Shown piece by piece: positions 32,120-32,877 of a DNA stretch of 32,877 nt (its first letter is position 1; the number at the start of each line of letters is the position of its first letter). Origin of the DNA: Caulobacter sp. CCH9-E1 (lineage in GTDB: Bacteria > Pseudomonadota > Alphaproteobacteria > Caulobacterales > Caulobacteraceae); NCBI RefSeq assembly GCF_001556515.1, contig NZ_LSJA01000263.1, positions 1 through 32,877 on the forward strand. Direction: 5' to 3'. The notes under the pieces were generated by a model. The model made no database searches and was not told where the DNA came from. It saw only the letters and a program-made list of their open reading frames with translations. The position numbers and the translations under genes are program-made.

Positions 32120-32527
32120 ATGAGCGATTTTCGACGCGTCACCGACTCTCTTTCGGTCAGCCCTCAGGTCACGGAGGCCGATATGGCCCGCGCCGCGGCT
32201 GAAGGATTCGTTCTGGTGATCAACAATCGCCCGGACGGCGAGGACCCCAGCCAGCCGGCGAGCGCGGCGATCGAGGCGGCCGCGCGGGCGGCGGGCTTGG
32301 ACTATCTCTATGTCCCCGTGCGCGGCGGCCCGACGCCGGATCAGGTGGAGACGGTCCGAGACGCCGTCGAGGCGGCGAACGGTCCGGTGCTGGCCTTCTG
32401 CCGCTCGGGCACGCGCTCGATCGTTACCTGGTCGATCGGCCAGGCCCTGGCCGGCGCGGATCGTCAGACGCTGGTCGAGCAGGGCCTGAACGCAGGCTAC
32501 GACCTTTCGGGCGTGCTGCCGGCTTAG
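32120..32527 (+). CDS. DUF442 / TIGR01244-type phosphatase-like protein
   Basis: This 135-residue protein belongs to the DUF442 group, related to dual-specificity phosphatases and found alone or fused to metallo-beta-lactamase domains in sulfur metabolism proteins. The start MSDFRRVTDSLSVSPQVTEADM is typical. The active-site loop is FCRSGTRS, a CxxGxxR P-loop with catalytic Cys and Arg. VINNRPDGEDPSQP is the other conserved segment. The ATG at 32120 is preceded by GGCGGAG four bases upstream. Its 3' end overlaps the 3' end of a minus-strand micro-gene by four bases. Phosphatase versus sulfurtransferase activity cannot be told apart from sequence. Confidence 0.88.
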   Translation: MSDFRRVTDSLSVSPQVTEADMARAAAEGFVLVINNRPDGEDPSQPASAAIEAAARAAGLDYLYVPVRGGPTPDQVETVRDAVEAANGPVLAFCRSGTRSIVTWSIGQALAGADRQTLVEQGLNAGYDLSGVLPA

Positions 32528-32670
32528 AAGGCGACCGCTTCGCGCGCGGCCATCGGCGTCGGTTCGGCCTGGCAGCTGGCCAAGGCGAACTGCGCCAGCA
32601 TGATACAGAGAACGGCGAAGGCCGCGCGCTGAAGTCGTTTTGAAACAAAAATCGCCGCGTCCGTCGCCAT
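32524..32670 (-). CDS. Putative 48-residue micro-lipoprotein
   Basis: This small frame reads from an ATG at 32670 to a TAA at 32524. The ribosome binding site is strong (AGGGGGACA about nine bases upstream). The product begins with a short polar region containing KRLQR, then a hydrophobic stretch (AAFAVLCIMLAQFALA) ending in the lipobox LASC, so Cys33 may be lipidated, followed by 15 residues ending in AREAVAF. It matches no family I recognise. The gene overlaps the DUF442 stop by four bases, tail to tail. The strong start and lipobox support it, but the short length means chance cannot be excluded. Confidence 0.55.
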   Translation of the reverse strand: MATDAAIFVSKRLQRAAFAVLCIMLAQFALASCQAEPTPMAAREAVAF

Positions 32671-32749
32671 GATCCTGTCCCCCTGGGATACTTGAAGGAC
32701 CTCAGCGCAAGACCGGCGCCGCGATCAGGCCCGAAACCGGAGCGACCGC

Positions 32750-32877
32750 ATGATCCCCTTCGTCCGCGAGCTGGCGTTCGAGTATGGCCGCTGCGACCAG
32801 GTCTCGCCGCTGATCCGGCGGGTGATCGCCCGCAATCCCGGCCCGTTCACCTATACGGGGACCGGCGTCTACATCGT
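32750..32877 (+). CDS. Metallo-beta-lactamase-fold hydrolase, 3' end cut by the window
   Basis: The first 42 residues (MIPFVRELAFEYGRCDQVSP, then LIRRVIARNPGPFTYTGTGVYIV) match the N-terminus of MBL-fold hydrolases of the LACTB2/endoribonuclease-like type, where the VYIVG strand leads into the metal-binding HxHxDH region. That motif is outside the window. CGGAG lies eight bases before the ATG at 32750. The gene is in the same direction as DUF442 but separated from it by the micro-lipoprotein gene on the other strand. Confidence 0.7.
   Translation, partial: MIPFVRELAFEYGRCDQVSPLIRRVIARNPGPFTYTGTGVYI

Overview
The window is GC-rich DNA of the Caulobacter type (Alphaproteobacteria, Caulobacteraceae). 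Evidence for this is the two MucR/Ros zinc-finger regulators about 20 kb apart, FliP, a DUF2336 protein, a large TonB-dependent receptor with a carboxypeptidase-like N-terminal domain, clustered GANTC (CcrM methylation) sites and a REP-like intergenic palindrome. The genus is an inference from gene families and style. The left edge looks like a contig end: bases 1-44 are an exact reverse complement of bases 65-108, so the apparent N-terminus of FliP is not genuine.

Region 1 (1-5.4 kb): fliP (5' incomplete), a ribokinase, a PAS-domain protein, the first MucR, a DUF2336 protein, and a small AT-rich, foreign-looking locus in which an HxlR regulator diverges from an NTF2-like protein.

Region 2 (5.4-15.4 kb): genes for CoA-dependent breakdown of a hydrophobic compound: an enoyl-CoA hydratase, a cytochrome P450, a divergent GMC alcohol oxidoreductase, an acyl-CoA ligase and, further on, a MaoC hydratase. 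Between them lie an orphan GSU2403-type nucleotidyltransferase, whose start sits against a perfect 12-bp inverted repeat, and the Mn(II) transporter MntH. A DUF1272 zinc protein and an OsmC peroxidase-like protein follow as a tight pair.

Region 3 (15.4-23.9 kb): hydrolases and stress genes: an exported CocE/NonD hydrolase, a CsbD-like protein, a trypsin-like protease without signal peptide divergent from a Tat-signal oligopeptidase B, a GNAT acetyltransferase translationally coupled to that peptidase, a membrane hybrid histidine kinase, and the second MucR. The kinase and mucR converge on a bidirectional terminator.

Region 4 (23.9-32.9 kb): a gene-poor stretch, head-to-head tRNA-Gln(UUG) and tRNA-Pro(CGG) genes with recognisable promoters, the SppA peptidase, a TPR-sulfotransferase, a shared terminator, a TonB-dependent receptor with a long 5' region, a DUF442 phosphatase-like protein, a 48-residue putative lipoprotein that overlaps it tail to tail, and the start of a metallo-beta-lactamase-fold hydrolase cut by the window end.

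I found no CRISPR array, insertion sequence, prophage or rRNA. The items most deserving a second look are the fold-back at the left edge, the nucleotidyltransferase with its start-site inverted repeat, the altered zinc ligands of the two MucR paralogs, the GANTC cluster, the AT-rich HxlR/NTF2 locus and the overlapping micro-lipoprotein.
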